From the NCBI GenBank assembly GCA_000469685.2, contig LS997562.1, forward strand, positions 20,978,743-21,042,742: 64,000 nucleotides of DNA, written 5' to 3'. The position numbers were made by a program, and so were the translations under genes. Origin of the DNA: Haemonchus contortus. Its lineage: Eukaryota > Nematoda > Chromadorea > Rhabditida > Trichostrongylidae. Each line of letters begins with the position of its first letter. Position 1 is the first letter of the stretch. Under the pieces are notes generated by a model, which was not told the origin of the DNA, made no database searches, and saw only the letters and a list, made by a program, of their open reading frames with translations. Below, in pieces: positions 11,025-23,029 of this stretch.

Positions 11025-11514
11025 TGCTCTTATCAGTCGCTATCAGCTGTCATCACTTCCTATTATCGGTCTCCTACGATCTCGCCATGCTCCACATCAC
11101 ATGCCAAACTGTCAAGGCTCCACTACTAATGTCATTATTATGGTGGCTCTACGCTTTCGAGTATTTTATTAGCCCTTATCACTTTTATCAGCCCCTAGCT
11201 TGGCACCAACCTTCTCTATCCCATCATCGGGTACCTACAATCCTATCACCTCTTACATAACCCATGAAAATTCCAAGATTCCATTATTAACAGAAAGTGC
11301 GTTGCAGATCTAGTGATTCTCGTATACTATGGTTTCTTATCAGTCCCTATCACTTGCTATCATTCCCTGTCACAACCATTAATGGTTCCATCACATCCTA
11401 CACCACGTGCCGAAGCGCCAAGGCTTCATCGTTAATACAGAGGGAGTTATGGGTCCTGTAGCCTTCGCCTTTTAGGACTTCTTATCGGTTTCTATCGATT
11501 GTTGTCACTTCCTA
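11025..11514 (+). repeat. Satellite B, second block
   Basis: More divergent units with TATCAGT decamers at 11,033, 11,338 and 11,483. The block keeps the TTCATCGTTAATAC and GCCTTCGCCTTTTA segments seen at 10,690-10,745. Confidence 0.7.
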
Positions 11515-11695
11515 TCACCTACCATCAGTGTTCTCATCATGCCATCTATCTCTCTTTCAAATTTGAATGCTTTACTTACAGTGAGACAGGAGTTATGAAT
11601 TTCTGTTCGGACAAACATACACATATACCCACACACACACGCACAAACACACTAACAGACACACTTAGCCGATTACATAAGTAGGATGTAAGTGT
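11515..11695 (-). repeat. Repeat A (inverted) plus CA tract and flank
   Basis: Same arrangement as 10,780-10,980: inverted repeat A, (CA)n, then TTAGCCGATTACATAAGTAGGATG. This supports a single composite element that was copied as a unit. Confidence 0.7.
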
Positions 11696-12595
11696 GCATG
11701 TGTATGTATGAGTGCGTGTCTGTGTATAAATATGTGTGTATGTGTGTATAAAAGTGTATGTCCTGTCTGTACATGTGTATGAGTATGTGTGTTTGTGTGT
11801 ATGTGTATGTACGCTTGCGCATGTGCACATACACCATACACACATACACATAAATACATACAAACACACATGCGTACTTACACAGATAAATAGATATGCA
11901 CACATACACACTTACATACCCACAAACAACACAAAAAACTTATACATACACATACATATACGTATACAAACGTACGTACACATACGCACAGACAAACATA
12001 CACACATACACACATTCACACATATACATACATACACATACACATACAAACATAGAAACATACATGCCCACATACATTCGTGCACACATACACTTTCACT
12101 TACATACATATACATAAACAGTTATTCACAGCATATACGTATACACAAATACACATATACATAGTACAAACATACACACAGAGATACACACATGCACGTA
12201 TTCATACACACTTGCACACACACATCTACTCGTATACGCGAATACATGTGTATGTGTTTATGTGTACATGTGTGTTTGTATGTTTGTATTGTGTATGAGT
12301 GCATGTATGTGTGAATAAGTGTATGTTTGCATGTGTGTAAGTATGGATGTGTGTATGTGTCTGTGCGTATGTTTGTGTGTATATGTTTGTATGTGTGCAT
12401 GTGCTTATCGTGTCTGTGTGTAAGTGTATATGTGTATTGTGTGTATGTTCGTATGTTTATATGTGTGCATGTGCTTATCGTGTCTGTGTGTAAGTGTATA
12501 TGTGTATTGTGTGTATGTTCGTATGTTTGTATGTGTGTAAGTGTGTAGGTGTGTATGTGTGTGTGCACGTGTGTATGTGTACGTGGGGTGTTTGA
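11696..12595. repeat. Long imperfect TG/CA repeat
   Basis: About 900 bases of TGTGTA/CACATA variants that change from TG to CA near 11,820 and back to TG near 12,245. Two near-identical 70-base blocks lie at about 12,395-12,535. The many histidine/threonine and cysteine/valine ORFs here are artefacts of the repeat. Confidence 0.9.
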
Positions 12596-13545
12596 CTGTG
12601 ATTTCATAACTTCTGTCAACCTAGACCTAGTGCTTTCAAATATGGGCTGGAGCCATGCGATAGGATGGGAACACTGAAAGCATATAATAGGATATGATAA
12701 AAAATGAAATAAACTGATGGTGAGGTGAAAGTGTAGATGGGGGGGGGGGGGGCAGCCATCCAAAGGATAGTATGTCAAGAAATGAACTTAGTTTCGCGTG
12801 TGAATCCTTGTTATATTAGCACTGTATTAGAGAAGAAGAGGAGGATGGGCACCATCCATCTGTGCGTTCTTATGGGTTTTGACCGAGGAAATGTAGTTTT
12901 TTAAACTAAGCCTAAGTAGGGTAGGAGCATCTGGGTGGGTGGGATGATGAACTCGTGGAAGGAGGATAAAAAAGAAAGATAACATACTCACCGCGGTTCT
13001 CAGCTTAGTTGATAACTCGCGTGTCACTGATATAACACGGCATATACCATTCATGAAGGTCATTTGAGTTTATCCCTTGTTATACCAACATTGTGATAGG
13101 TGCCCCCCCCCCTTCCCCAGCCCCAACTACCTTTTCACCGACACCGAAACTGATAAGGAACCGTGGAAGGCAAAAACCACTGATCACACAGTCATTTCGT
13201 GGTAACGGAACTTATAATAACTGATGGGGACTGGAAAAGAGCCAAAAAATGTGATAACCCTCGATCTAAACTGCCCTTAATGTCAACAGTGAAACCCTTG
13301 ATAGGCGATGTAAAATGTGACGGGATCATAAATGATTGGTAAAAAAAACTTGATAGCAACTGATACGGACTGAAAGTTAGCGAAAAACGTAGGAACCGCT
13401 AGGTCAACCACTGATGGAAGCTGATAAGAGGTTTCAAAGAGCATGGTGGACCCATTATCTGAAATCCTAACTTATTCACATACGATCAACGATGTAGCTT
13501 TGACTGATATTTTTCATTCGATAAGACGAGATGCTAGAGCAGGAT
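12596..13545 (-). repeat. Repeat A then inverted satellite B
   Basis: A repeat A unit at about 12,598-12,680 follows the GT tract. Inverted satellite B occupies 13,130-13,545, with ACTGATAAGG, AACTGATGGGGACTGG and AACTGATACGGACTG. The order is the mirror image of 10,006-10,980, giving an inverted composite copy. Between them lie a poly-G run (about 12,739) and a poly-C run (about 13,104), with no gene seen. Confidence 0.65.
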
Positions 13546-13589
13546 GACAGAAAGTGAGTGGTCAGTGCCGTCATAGAGAGAGGGCTTCG

Positions 13590-15290
13590 TTATCATACTT
13601 ACTTAGACGTAGCTCCTCTCATGCCGCTGGGCACATCAGGCGATGAATTCTTTTCACTGTTGCCGAACCTGGGTAATAAATTCTCCTTCGTCCCTGGAAA
13701 CATTCATGGCTTTGAGATCGTTGTTAAATGTTTTTCTCCACGTGTTCTTGGGACGGGCTCTTCCTCGCTTGGCGCTTGGCTCCTTAAGGTGTCCAATACA
13801 TAGCCAATTTTGAGATACGTTGCTGCGACATACGCAACAAGTGACCGGCCAATCGAAGTCTACGCCGTGCCACAATCACGTGAAGGCCATTCATACCAGA
13901 GCGGCGCAGAACCTCCTCATTCGTAACACGCTCCGTGTAACATATCTTCATGACCCTTCGCATACACCTCTAATGGAAAGCCCCCTTTTTTGACTGAACT
14001 CGCCCAATCGCCAAATATTTCCATGCTTTGCTTGCGTACATTGCGGTAGGAATCACAATGGGAGAGTAAAAGCAGATCTTGATGTTTCGAGATATGGACG
14101 ATAGCGACCATATTGGCTGGAGTCTCCTGAAAACATCTGTAGCTTTTGCAACATGGGTTATCGTAATCCAGAGATAAGCAAGCTTGTCGACGTTTTCCAA
14201 CATTGTATTGTCCACGTTGATGATCACCTGCATGCAAGCTTGATCGATTGACACGGCTTTCGACTTACTGGCGCTAATTCGTTATCCGATCATGTTCGCT
14301 TCTTCATTAAGAGTGTCGGTGAACTTTTGCAATCCGTATTTGTGGTCAGCAATGAGTGCGATGTCATACGCAAAGTCCAGATCAGTGAGCCTTTCATCGT
14401 TACACCAGTGTAAGCCTACCAGTGTTTGCTGTGTTGTTTTCCTCATGACGAAATCTAGGCAGATGTTGAACAACATTGGTGAAAGGATGCTCTCTTGCCG
14501 TCCTCTCGTAAATATTCTGAAGAATGGAGTATAACCTGTGTCCTTCTTTACACAGAGTTACGGTACAGATTCTTGAATAAGCGAATGAAAGGCACGCCTT
14601 ACATCCCGAGCATTTCCCATAATGATTCACGGTGTACGCTATCGAATGCCTTCCTGAATTCCACGAAATTGATGAAGAGTGGATATTTAAACTCACATTG
14701 CTCGATAATGTTACGAGGAGTGAATATTTGCTCACAACACGATCTTTCTTCTCTGAACCCAGCCTGATCTACGCTTAGTTGGCTATCAATTGCATTACGG
14801 AGACGTTGCAACAGTATACCGCAAAATGCTTTTCCAGGAACCGAAAGAAGCGTGATACGTCTCCAATTCTCACCATCCGTTAAATTAGCTTTTTCAGTTA
14901 GCCCATTCCAGCAACCGTTATACAATTCCGTGGGTTTCTTCACTATCGTGCTGCCGCCTGCCTTTAACAATTTTGCCGGGATCTCATCTATGCCAGGGGC
15001 TCTCCCGTTGCGAAGGCATTGAATTGCTTCGATTGTCTCTTCTGGGTCTTCAGGGGTGGTGCCAATATCGACGTCGAGCTCATTAATCGGCTCCATCCCC
15101 TCGAAACAGTAAGTCCTCCTGGTTCAGGCTGGTTAAAGATGGTTTGGTAGTGTTTGAGCCATCATTCTTTCTGTTCATCTGCGCTCAAAAGGAACTTGCC
15201 ATTAATGGGTGATAGGCAAATTGATATCCTGGCGGGTAGCTACTTCTGCAAAAAGACTATAGGGTTACTCCTTTGAAGTAAGTATAAAAT
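13590..15290 (-). pseudogene. Non-LTR retrotransposon reverse transcriptase, decayed
   Basis: Minus-strand LINE remnant. From high to low coordinate it shows a linker and RT fingers (NGRAPGIDEIPAKLLKAGG and NWRRITLLSVPGKAFC, in the ORF 15,096-14,599), then QAGFREERSCCEQIFT and the palm segment FRKAFDSVH. LFNICLDFVMRK and the active-site region FAYDIALIAD follow at about 14,370. Past the RT come a thumb (YASKAWK) and a C-terminal RLRLAGHLLRM region at about 13,850. The YADD-type box reads FAYD, so one catalytic aspartate is lost. Several frameshifts and stops break the frame. Wording of the motifs fits an RTE-like clade, but the clade call is tentative. Confidence 0.82.
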
Positions 15291-15475
15291 GGTCGATGGT
15301 AATAGAAGCTACGTTATTGTCAATGCTGACACTAAAGTCTTTCAAATTTTTGGGCGTTCATAAATCACGTCTGAAGGATGCTATCCCGCATTCGACTTCT
15401 AATCGTAACCGTAGCAGTGTGTTGAACACGTGTGTGGCTTTGTGGTTGCCAGCCGAAGGAAGGCTTAATCGGCCA

Positions 15476-15556
15476 GGGCGGATAACGATACGAGATTCGA
15501 ACTCGTGACCATGCGTGTGTAAAAGCGCGTCACTTGTCGCCACACCAATTCCGCCC
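15476..15556 (-). other. tRNA-like sequence (pseudo-tRNA or SINE head)
   Basis: Read on the minus strand, GGGCGGA at 15,556-15,550 can pair with TCCGCCC at 15,482-15,476, a perfect 7-base-pair acceptor-like stem. A perfect T-arm precedes the 3' strand: ACGAG, loop TTCGAAT, CTCGT, which also supplies a B box. Seven extra bases (ATCGTTA) separate the T-arm from the acceptor strand, and the anticodon arm is poor. A normal functional tRNA is therefore unlikely. A tRNA-derived SINE head or tRNA pseudogene fits better; a SINE body could extend to about 15,350. Confidence 0.45.
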
Positions 15557-15559
15557 TCA

Positions 15560-17555
15560 TGAAAAATACTTCGGAACCACCTGGAACTCCCGCGATTGTA
15601 ATATCACCGATCCTCAAGGATTACAGCACTGATCGGAAGAGATGACTTCATCAGAGCGATACCGTTTGAACGAAGCTTTTGGCAAACTGTCTTGGAGGCG
15701 CCATGTGCCCACTATAAACCTTTCGAAGAAGTCGAAGAGGGCCAGAAGGTACACCGGCTTCGCTTCGCCGGCTTCATCAAAAAAGGACCTTCAATTCCGA
15801 GAATTCAAGGGCTGCTCTTCTTCTAGAACATTACAGTGATCTGAATGCTGACTCATTTTCCTACTCATTTTCCAATCCTCCCCTTCGAATAGGATCTGTG
15901 GATAAAATCTTTTGGGGCCTCTCCAGAAGAGCAATCTTTGGAGATATCTCACACCTAATGTCCTCGCAAGTTCCCTCCCATTTTCATGCAAGGTTAATTA
16001 GTTAGTTAATAGGTTCATGCGAATTTCAGTTGAATTCCTAACATTAACGTCTACTCGTTCTTCTCTTTTAATTGCGTCTTGATGATCGAATTTTCCATGA
16101 AATGGTTTTTATCGCAGGACGGTTCTGATTTCGGCAGTTTTCCGGCGGAGCCGACTCATAATTTCAGTAGAAGCTTGCAGTTTCACAAAACACGTGAACC
16201 TCACCTCAGACCTCCCCGTGATATAAGACTGTTTTTTTTACGTGCGAATTTGAGATGCCAATAATCCGCTCCCATCTAAGCGCAAACAAGCATTAAAACG
16301 GTGTTCGAGCCACTAAATATTTTCCATCATTGAACTCGTCCAGAAACTTATTATACAAGTTTGAGCAACTGCATGGAACTATGTGCGAAAGAGAATGGCA
16401 CTTTATTATGGCATTTGCCTCTGCTTGCGAACGTAATGCTGCCGTTTAAAAATTTTTTTTCATGTGCAAAAGAGCCCTTCTGTTCGCATTGCTTTGGATG
16501 CTCATGAACTGCACAGAAAACTATGAACACGTAAACGTCATATACCTTGTTCCACCTGGAGCCCTTTTTTTATGTCAGCAGGGTTTTTGGTATAAACATG
16601 TAAGTGCTTTGACGAATCGTTTCTATTTCGTTAACTCAGCTATTACGAACATGTCAAGCATGTTTCACTGATCATCGAAATAAGCAGAACAAACTTCGGT
16701 CTTGAGAAGGATCATTTATACCTCACGCTGGTCATCAACTAAACTGAGAGGTGCCACTAGCTTCCCACTTTTCACTAACGTGAGTTATATGTAGTAGTTC
16801 ATTGGAGCCATCACGCTTTATGGACACAAGCCAAACCATCCCATCTACTCAGATTTTTTTTTTGCAGAGATCTGATCATCCACTGCCGTAATTCCCGGTG
16901 TTTGTGTGACGCTCCTAAGGGGCCAATCACTAATCACGAATCACTTTCTTTCAAATACCATTGCCAAGTTGCATGCTGAGCCCAACCCACCTGATTTTTG
17001 GCTCCTTGGCAATAGCTTCCGCTCCTTTGTTAGCTTGCGGATTCCAAAACCTCGATTGGCCCTGCAAGAGAAGGGAAACTCCGAAATTTGACTTTTAATA
17101 TGAAGGGGTTAATGATGTTAAGCGCATGCTTATCGTCCCTTTGTATAGTCCAAGTTTCTATGCAATAAGTGAAGGAAAGAAGGACAGCAAAGTCGAAAAG
17201 AAGATGTAAAGCTCGTCGCTTTTCGTCTCATTTACTTCTTTTCCGACGTTCTCAATTATTCCCAATATTGCTCTGCTCTTCTCCTTGACTCTAAAGTCAG
17301 GTCGTCTATCATGTTGAGTTTTCCATCCACGCACACTCAGGGATGTTATTACTATTCCATATGAAAGACTTGAGGGTACCAGTGCGTGATTAATAGCTAT
17401 TACATTCATCATGTTGCAAAGCGGTATTTCCATATGCGTTTACTACAAGGAGCTGGAAGTTTGGGCGAGACAGTTGGACAGACACGCATGGCCGCTGGAA
17501 AGATCTCAAAGAGTGCAGCGGGCGATGTCTTGTCGTCCTGATGCTCTGATAACGT
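15560..17555. other. No feature recognised
   Basis: Two kilobases with only short ORFs of ordinary random composition and no resemblance to the repeats named elsewhere. Real exons below about 60 bases would be missed. Confidence 0.35.
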
Positions 17556-17559
17556 CGTT

Positions 17560-18170
17560 AATATTTTCCCTAGCTTGCATCGCCAGGCCTTCAATTTACA
17601 CTTTGAGTGTCAATATCCATGTGCTGAAGGTACATATTACCGAATTAAACTTTCTCAAGAGGATGGCAGGCCCAAAATTCCTTTTGTTCAGAGCTTTCGT
17701 GAAGAAGTCTGACCGTGGTGTTAACGGTCGTTCTAGTGCTCGTTTGACGACCCGAAGGAACAAGTCGTCCCGACCCAGCGTTCATCACAATATTTCGCAA
17801 AGCATCCGCTCACTTCCCTTGATTCTTCCTGATTCTTGGCCTAGGGAACGGCATCCCAGAGTTTCATTCATTGATGGAGCTCAAAACTCCGGATTTCCTC
17901 CTGCACTTGCATGCGAAAAAAAAGTACGCGCATCATCCATCCCACAGTGCATTGATTGACGGTGGCTGCATATTCACCCTGCTCTCGTAGAGTCCGAATT
18001 TCTGATACGTATTTTAAAGTAGAAAGGATGGCAGTGCAGAAAAGGTGAGTGCAAAGCCAGATGTTCTTTGTCTTCTTCACTACTCGCGTGATGTCTTCGA
18101 GAGCGGCACTGAAAAGTTCGGACGAGGTGGCATCGCCCTGCGAACTCTCTTCGCGTTGGTGACGACTTCT
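17560..18170 (-). pseudogene. RTE-like LINE, C-terminal fragment
   Basis: The frame 18,150-17,868 reads VVKKTKNIWLCTHLF, then STLKYVSEIRTLREQ and TQVQ-like QVQEEIRSFELHQ. This is the thumb and post-RT region typical of RTE-type retroelements common in hookworms (pattern KKTKN-RLRAHLF, LTYASETW, GIRSSELRQ). Further down, out of frame, come YCDERW and a RSDFFTKALN-like segment. The catalytic core is missing, so this is a 5'-truncated, frameshifted copy. The family resemblance is from memory and not from a search. Confidence 0.65.
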
Positions 18171-18544
18171 TTATCAAATGGCGAAATTCTGGTCGTGAGG
18201 TTGTTGTAGAGTCTCAGACCCCGGAAGCAGAGTCTCAGATACCTCTCTCGAGAGCCTCCCCTCGAAGACTTTCGAGCTGATACTCCAGCGTGGAATCGCG
18301 CGAGCTACAGGCAATCATCAGCATGCGTTCGAACCTCTATGGAAGAAGCAATAATGGAGGATCTGAGAGAGAACAGTATCAGTTCTGTTTGAAGCCGTCG
18401 AGACTGGAAGAAGCGATTACAAATCACGCCGGGACTTAGCCAGTTGCAAAACGAAATGACTTTTGTTTACGCTCAGATGTAGCAGCCACTTCATGTATAA
18501 GATGTATAAGGACAATGAAGAAGGTCGTTCACGACTGCTACTTG

Positions 18545-19725
18545 AATCACTGTCACAGGGCCTGCTTTGCTTGTAAGCCATTCTATCTCCAGCATTTTCT
18601 GCTATTACCTCAATTTCGGCAGGGTCCTTCTAGATCACGTCCAGCTGCCTCGAGAGACTCCTTGTGGTCGCTTACCTCAAGCTTCGAATTTCATTGTCCT
18701 CGTAGAGGACGATCCTCTATTCTTCCCAATGCTTGCCTATGATACCGAAGGCGCTACTATTTAATCGTCAACAGGACAGACTGTCTGCACATGACCGCCC
18801 CGACTTTTCGTTGCTCACCCTGTTCAGTCACGCCTAGGCACCGGCACATCTCAACATCCTCATTTCGAAGTGGAGCTGACTCATGATTCTTGCGTTCTGG
18901 CCAGCACTCGCTACCGCAGAACTTCGTGATCCTGTCTGGTATACGTTTCCTTTCAGCGCCTCTGACCACAGTCGGTTGCAAAGGATTCCACTGGACACTC
19001 CCTACCTAATCCATGCGTACTGATTCATGCCTTCGCAACATGATCCATCTGTAACCAGCTCACGTCTAAGGTAACGGAAATCTTGAACACTTTGGATGAT
19101 CTATCCAAGGTGGTCTACTATTAGCTCTGCGCACTGCTCGGAGTTGAGAGACTTAGTCCTTTACACGTTAAGATGGAGCCCGTTCCACGCGACCACGTTC
19201 TGCCCGCTCTTCACTTTGTCCTGGGATTCTTCTTCACTCTCCGCTACCAAAACGATGCCGTCAACGTGGAGGATAGCCATCAATGATCCATCCAAGGGTT
19301 ACATCCAGTTTTGTGATGACATTTAGTATTAGTAGGAAGAAGAATTTCTTACCTACCACACCGTCACGTCTAGTCCTTTTGTTAGGACGTGGGATGTGCT
19401 CATAGCTACACATCGTACATTCCTTGACGAGGGAGATCAGATATTCTAAAACGTTTGCTTTTTGGGGCGTTCTATAGGGAACTGGTCGCGGTCAGCCCAT
19501 ACTATTGCTCTAGGTTGTTTGTGATACGATCAAGCTTTCTGTGGTTGAACACCTTCTCCAGGTAAGGGAAGGTCAGGTAGCGATGTGTCCGCTTTTCTCA
19601 TATCTCCTCAACTCTTGTCTAGTTATGAAGATGGCAACTTTTCTCAATCTCACTGGCATGAAATCGAATTGCTCTTGTGAGATCATAATCTGTTCCTTCA
19701 ATCCTTTATCGTTAACAGAAATTTA
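18545..19725 (-). pseudogene. Non-LTR retrotransposon RT and C-terminus, decayed
   Basis: Minus strand. The segment ISQEQFDFMP at about 19,680 matches the LINE RT motif QFGFMPGRST. It is followed out of frame by LEKVFNHRKLDRI (palm LEKAFDR). Near 19,280 the active-site region reads ILHVDGIVLVAESEEE, so the YADD box is VDG and inactive. The C-terminal part has NSEQC, VQDFRYLRRELV and a GKRPQG segment close to 18,650. Stops and frame changes are frequent. It belongs to the same broad group as the fragment at 50,205-50,900. Confidence 0.7.
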
Positions 19726-20179
19726 TCATGTCCGCAGTCAATCCGATCTTCCAGAACCTTTGGAACTTTCCATCGCATAGCCTTCTACTCGAGTATAGAA
19801 ACATCAAGACTACAATACTGTCACTAATTAATGGTCAGCCGACTGTTTGCGTCGCAATCCGTCGCAAACCGTCGCTTCGCCATAACTATAAAGTACTCCA
19901 ATCAAGCTCAAAAGATCGCCGGAAAGCTCTTCTCGTGAGGAATCTAATATGCGTTAATCTTCCGATTTTCTCGAAATTTGCGCCTTCTTTTCCCGGGAAG
20001 ACCAAAATCGAGTCTCCTAGCACCTCGGGTGCGACTTGCGGATACGAAATCGTGAGCCCTCCACTTTAGTTGAAAACTTCATTTCCAGTTCCTAGAAGGC
20101 CTGAATCGGGCTATAATTGAGGAGAGCATAGAAACCTTATCATTCTGATACCTTTCAATTGAAACACTTTCAGTTGAAA

Positions 20180-20400
20180 ACAATTACTTTAATGACCAAC
20201 TTTTCAGGAATTTGCTACTTCATTTCAGAAGTGCTCTCTTTCGGGAACGAATTATTCTGCATTTACTTGAAGACTTCCATTATGTGATCTGGTATTCTGA
20301 TGATAGAAGGACGAAAGGTCTCCTAATCGAATGTTGGGCTGACTGGTCCCTCACCGTCGACTCTATTGGTCCATCGCCTTCGCTCTTGTCGAGTCTATTT
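20180..20400 (+). repeat. Dispersed repeat D, copy 1
   Basis: About 210 bases that reappear inverted at 29,830-30,045. Shared blocks are GACCAACTTTTCAG, CTTCATTTCAGAAGTGC, TTACTTGAAGACTTCCATTATGTGATCTG and GTCGACTCTATTGG. No coding capacity is shared between the copies. Confidence 0.65.
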
Positions 20401-21535
20401 ATTTGCTTTTATTTATTTATTATATACTCCATATATTATATTATACACTCCACTCTATTTATTATACAGTGCGACACAGCTAGCAAATAAGCCACCCGAC
20501 GCCACTGTGCAAAATGAGAATAGAAAAAGACAAAAGGATGAATCCACTTTGCATATACCATTATCCAAATGCTGCAGTGCTGAAGAGTGCAACGGAGTAG
20601 CTCTCATTGCCAGTAACTGCACCAGTTGCCGTAGTGCCCTCATTTCGTGAGAGGAGTCAAAGCAGATGGGACAACTTCGGCACACGGGTATGCCAACTTC
20701 CCACATGGAACCGACTTGTAAGCTACTGGCTTATTTGCAAGAGGTGAGCGGTTGAATGAATACTTCACCAGATCAGAACCATCGAGATAAACAGACCTCG
20801 GCCATTGCTTGTGCAATAACAACGGTGGCGACTGACAGCAAGTTTAATATTGCAATGAAAGAGCTCTACAAAATAAAAAAAATAGAAATCAAACAGTGAA
20901 AACAAAAATAGAAGGAGGCAACCTTTAGGTAGGCACAGAAAAGAAGATAGGCTTATAGAGACGGATTCCTAAGAGGCAACTGCGACATAGATGATCAGTT
21001 GAGAAACTTCAGAACTAGGATACATGACGCAGGAAAAAAAGGAGAAAAGTGCATCTTATTGACCATGGCTGAAGACATTCAGGAAACGGGAATGTGGGAT
21101 AAGGCATTTCATGGGACATGCTTGAGCCCTTGCACCGTAACAGAACCAGCTGCTACAGAACGATAATGGAGGAGAGCTGCTACAAACAAAACCTGTAAAT
21201 GATGCGATAATGATAATGAGCAAGTCTAATAAAACTATTAACTGAGATAGTTATTTAGCGTCCTCGATTTGGCTTTAACAACCTTACCATTGCTCGATTG
21301 TAGAACTTCCCGCAGAAGTTTTTCTAGCCATCTGGCTGTCCGGAAAAAGAGTGAATTGAAGGTTAAGGTCTGGTTGAATCTTTTTATTCTTCTGCTTTGC
21401 AATGAAAAGACGCTACAATACGACTGTTCTTTAAACCGTCAAACGGAACATTTTTAAACTATCATCATAACATGGGATCATCCTGTAATCCGTGCCAGAA
21501 AACTTTCTGAGTACTATTATCCTCGCGAAAGTTCT
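20401..21535. other. AT-rich sequence, no gene supported
   Basis: Contains a TATTTATTTATTATATACTCC low-complexity stretch at about 20,400-20,470. Short opposed ORFs at 20,436-20,706 have a few cysteines but no recognisable family. I see nothing else. Confidence 0.4.
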
Positions 21536-21539
21536 CTAG

Positions 21540-22576
21540 ACTTTCTCTAATTTCTCTATTTTAGCAATATCCTTCTTATACATCGAGTTCCATACCTGAG
21601 AGCAATACTCAAGATGAGGAAGGACGATGCCTTGTACAAACGATTTAGTATTCTTTGGTCGCTGGTCAGTACGTTAAGCAGGATGAGAAATGAAACAGAT
21701 GAAGCTTTATTCACTGCCCAGTCTATGTGAGGAGAGAGTCTGAGATCAGGGCCATAAGTAAGCTCCATCCTTAGCATAATAACAGCGGACCAGTTTGGTG
21801 CCACCAACTTCATAATCTAAAGGAGAATCTCCACCGATATGCAACACCGAACGCTTATTAAGGTTTATAGGGAGTCCCCACAGAGTGGCCCACTCATACA
21901 TCTTTTCAATAGAACGTTGAAGAGCTAATTGAGCTTCTTCCCGGTTAACCTTATCATAAGCCACATAAACCTCAATATCATCGGCGTAGACCTGTGTTTT
22001 GACATAATTTGATGTTTTTATGTAAGATGGAAGGTCAATAGTGTATATGAAAACAAAAGGGATAGTAACACACCAACATGAGAGACTTCACCGTGACATT
22101 AATAAGGCTGCGCGAAACCCTGACCAACTTTTACCGTTATATGTCTGTTACGGAGGTAAGGTTGGTACCAGCATAGCAGCTGCCCACTGATGCCAAGATC
22201 GTGCAGTCTTAACAGAGGCATGGAATGCCTGACCTTGTCAAGGGCTTTAGAAAGAGCCATGAATACAGTATCCGCAGCTTGCTCATTATTTAAGGCAATA
22301 GGAATCGAAGGAGGAGTCAAGGAGATTAGAAGCTGTAGAAGCACCGCTCAAAAACCCATGCTGCTCTTCCGGAACCACCTTGAATATGAAAGCGAAGCCA
22401 AAGTCTTGTCTCTAATCAGGGTCTCTATGACCTTGGCGCCAGTAGGCAAATTGGTAATACGCCGGAATTCAGATAACAGCTGGCTGTCGGAGGTCTTAAG
22501 AATGACTGTAACTATGCACCCTTTTCAGATATCAGGTACTTTTCCAACAAGCAAAGAGATGTTGAAAATGGATTGC
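21540..22576 (-). pseudogene. CR1-like LINE reverse transcriptase
   Basis: Minus-strand RT in pieces: FRRITNLPTGAKVIE near 22,460, an EEQHGFLSGASTASNLL segment near 22,350, and VFMALSKALDKVRHSMPLLRL at 22,290 (RT motif with the first catalytic aspartate). GISGQLLCWYQPYLRNRHI comes next. The YADD region lies near 21,980, followed by YEWATLWGLPINLNK. The C-terminal part reads LRLSPHIDWAVNKAS, then an HLEYCSQVWN segment near 21,590. The sequence style is that of CR1/Jockey-group RTs. Several indels break the frame. Confidence 0.75.
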
Positions 22577-22580
22577 TTAA

Positions 22581-23025
22581 AGGCACTGTTCACGAAAAAG
22601 TGGTTTCGCAGATTTGCAGATGGTTTGAATTCGAAGCCCCCCTCTGATACCATTTATGCAGGATTGAGGTCGGAAAACGGCAGGATAGGGCACAATAAGG
22701 GCAGGAACAGTGGGGGACGGGAGGCCTCCGCCCCTCGCTAGGCTGACTACGAGTTCTGATTGTCCTTCACCACATTCGCACTGGAGCGAAGTTGGTGAAA
22801 ATCGATACGCTGATTGGCAATTTGCCGATTTGCCCAAGCACTCCCTAACCGCCATTATTTCAATGTGAAACACGTCCATCCCCCTTTCCAGCTCCTTTTC
22901 TGACCCTTTGTAATTCTTTTTGTCCATCGTTTTTTGCGCTTTTTTCGTTGTTATCGCTTTATTCTAGAGTAGTTCTATCAATTCCCGTCAAAAAAGGTAC
23001 CCTAAATTTATTGCTAACGGTGCCT
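22581..23025. mobile_element. TTAA-flanked MITE, copy 3
   Basis: 445 bases bounded by TTAA at 22,577-22,580 and 23,026-23,029. The ends are AGGCACTGTTCACGA on the left and the short match GGTGCCT on the right. It lies within the CR1-like LINE. Internal sequence, including CTCCGCCCCTCGCTAGGCTGACTACGA, matches the MITE at 57,672-58,327. Confidence 0.75.
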
Positions 23026-23029
23026 TTAA

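Noticed and set aside
11576..12778. Several ORFs of up to 218 residues rich in Tyr, Thr, His, Cys and Val
   Set aside because: Artefacts of the imperfect TG/CA repeat; no start, splice or family support.
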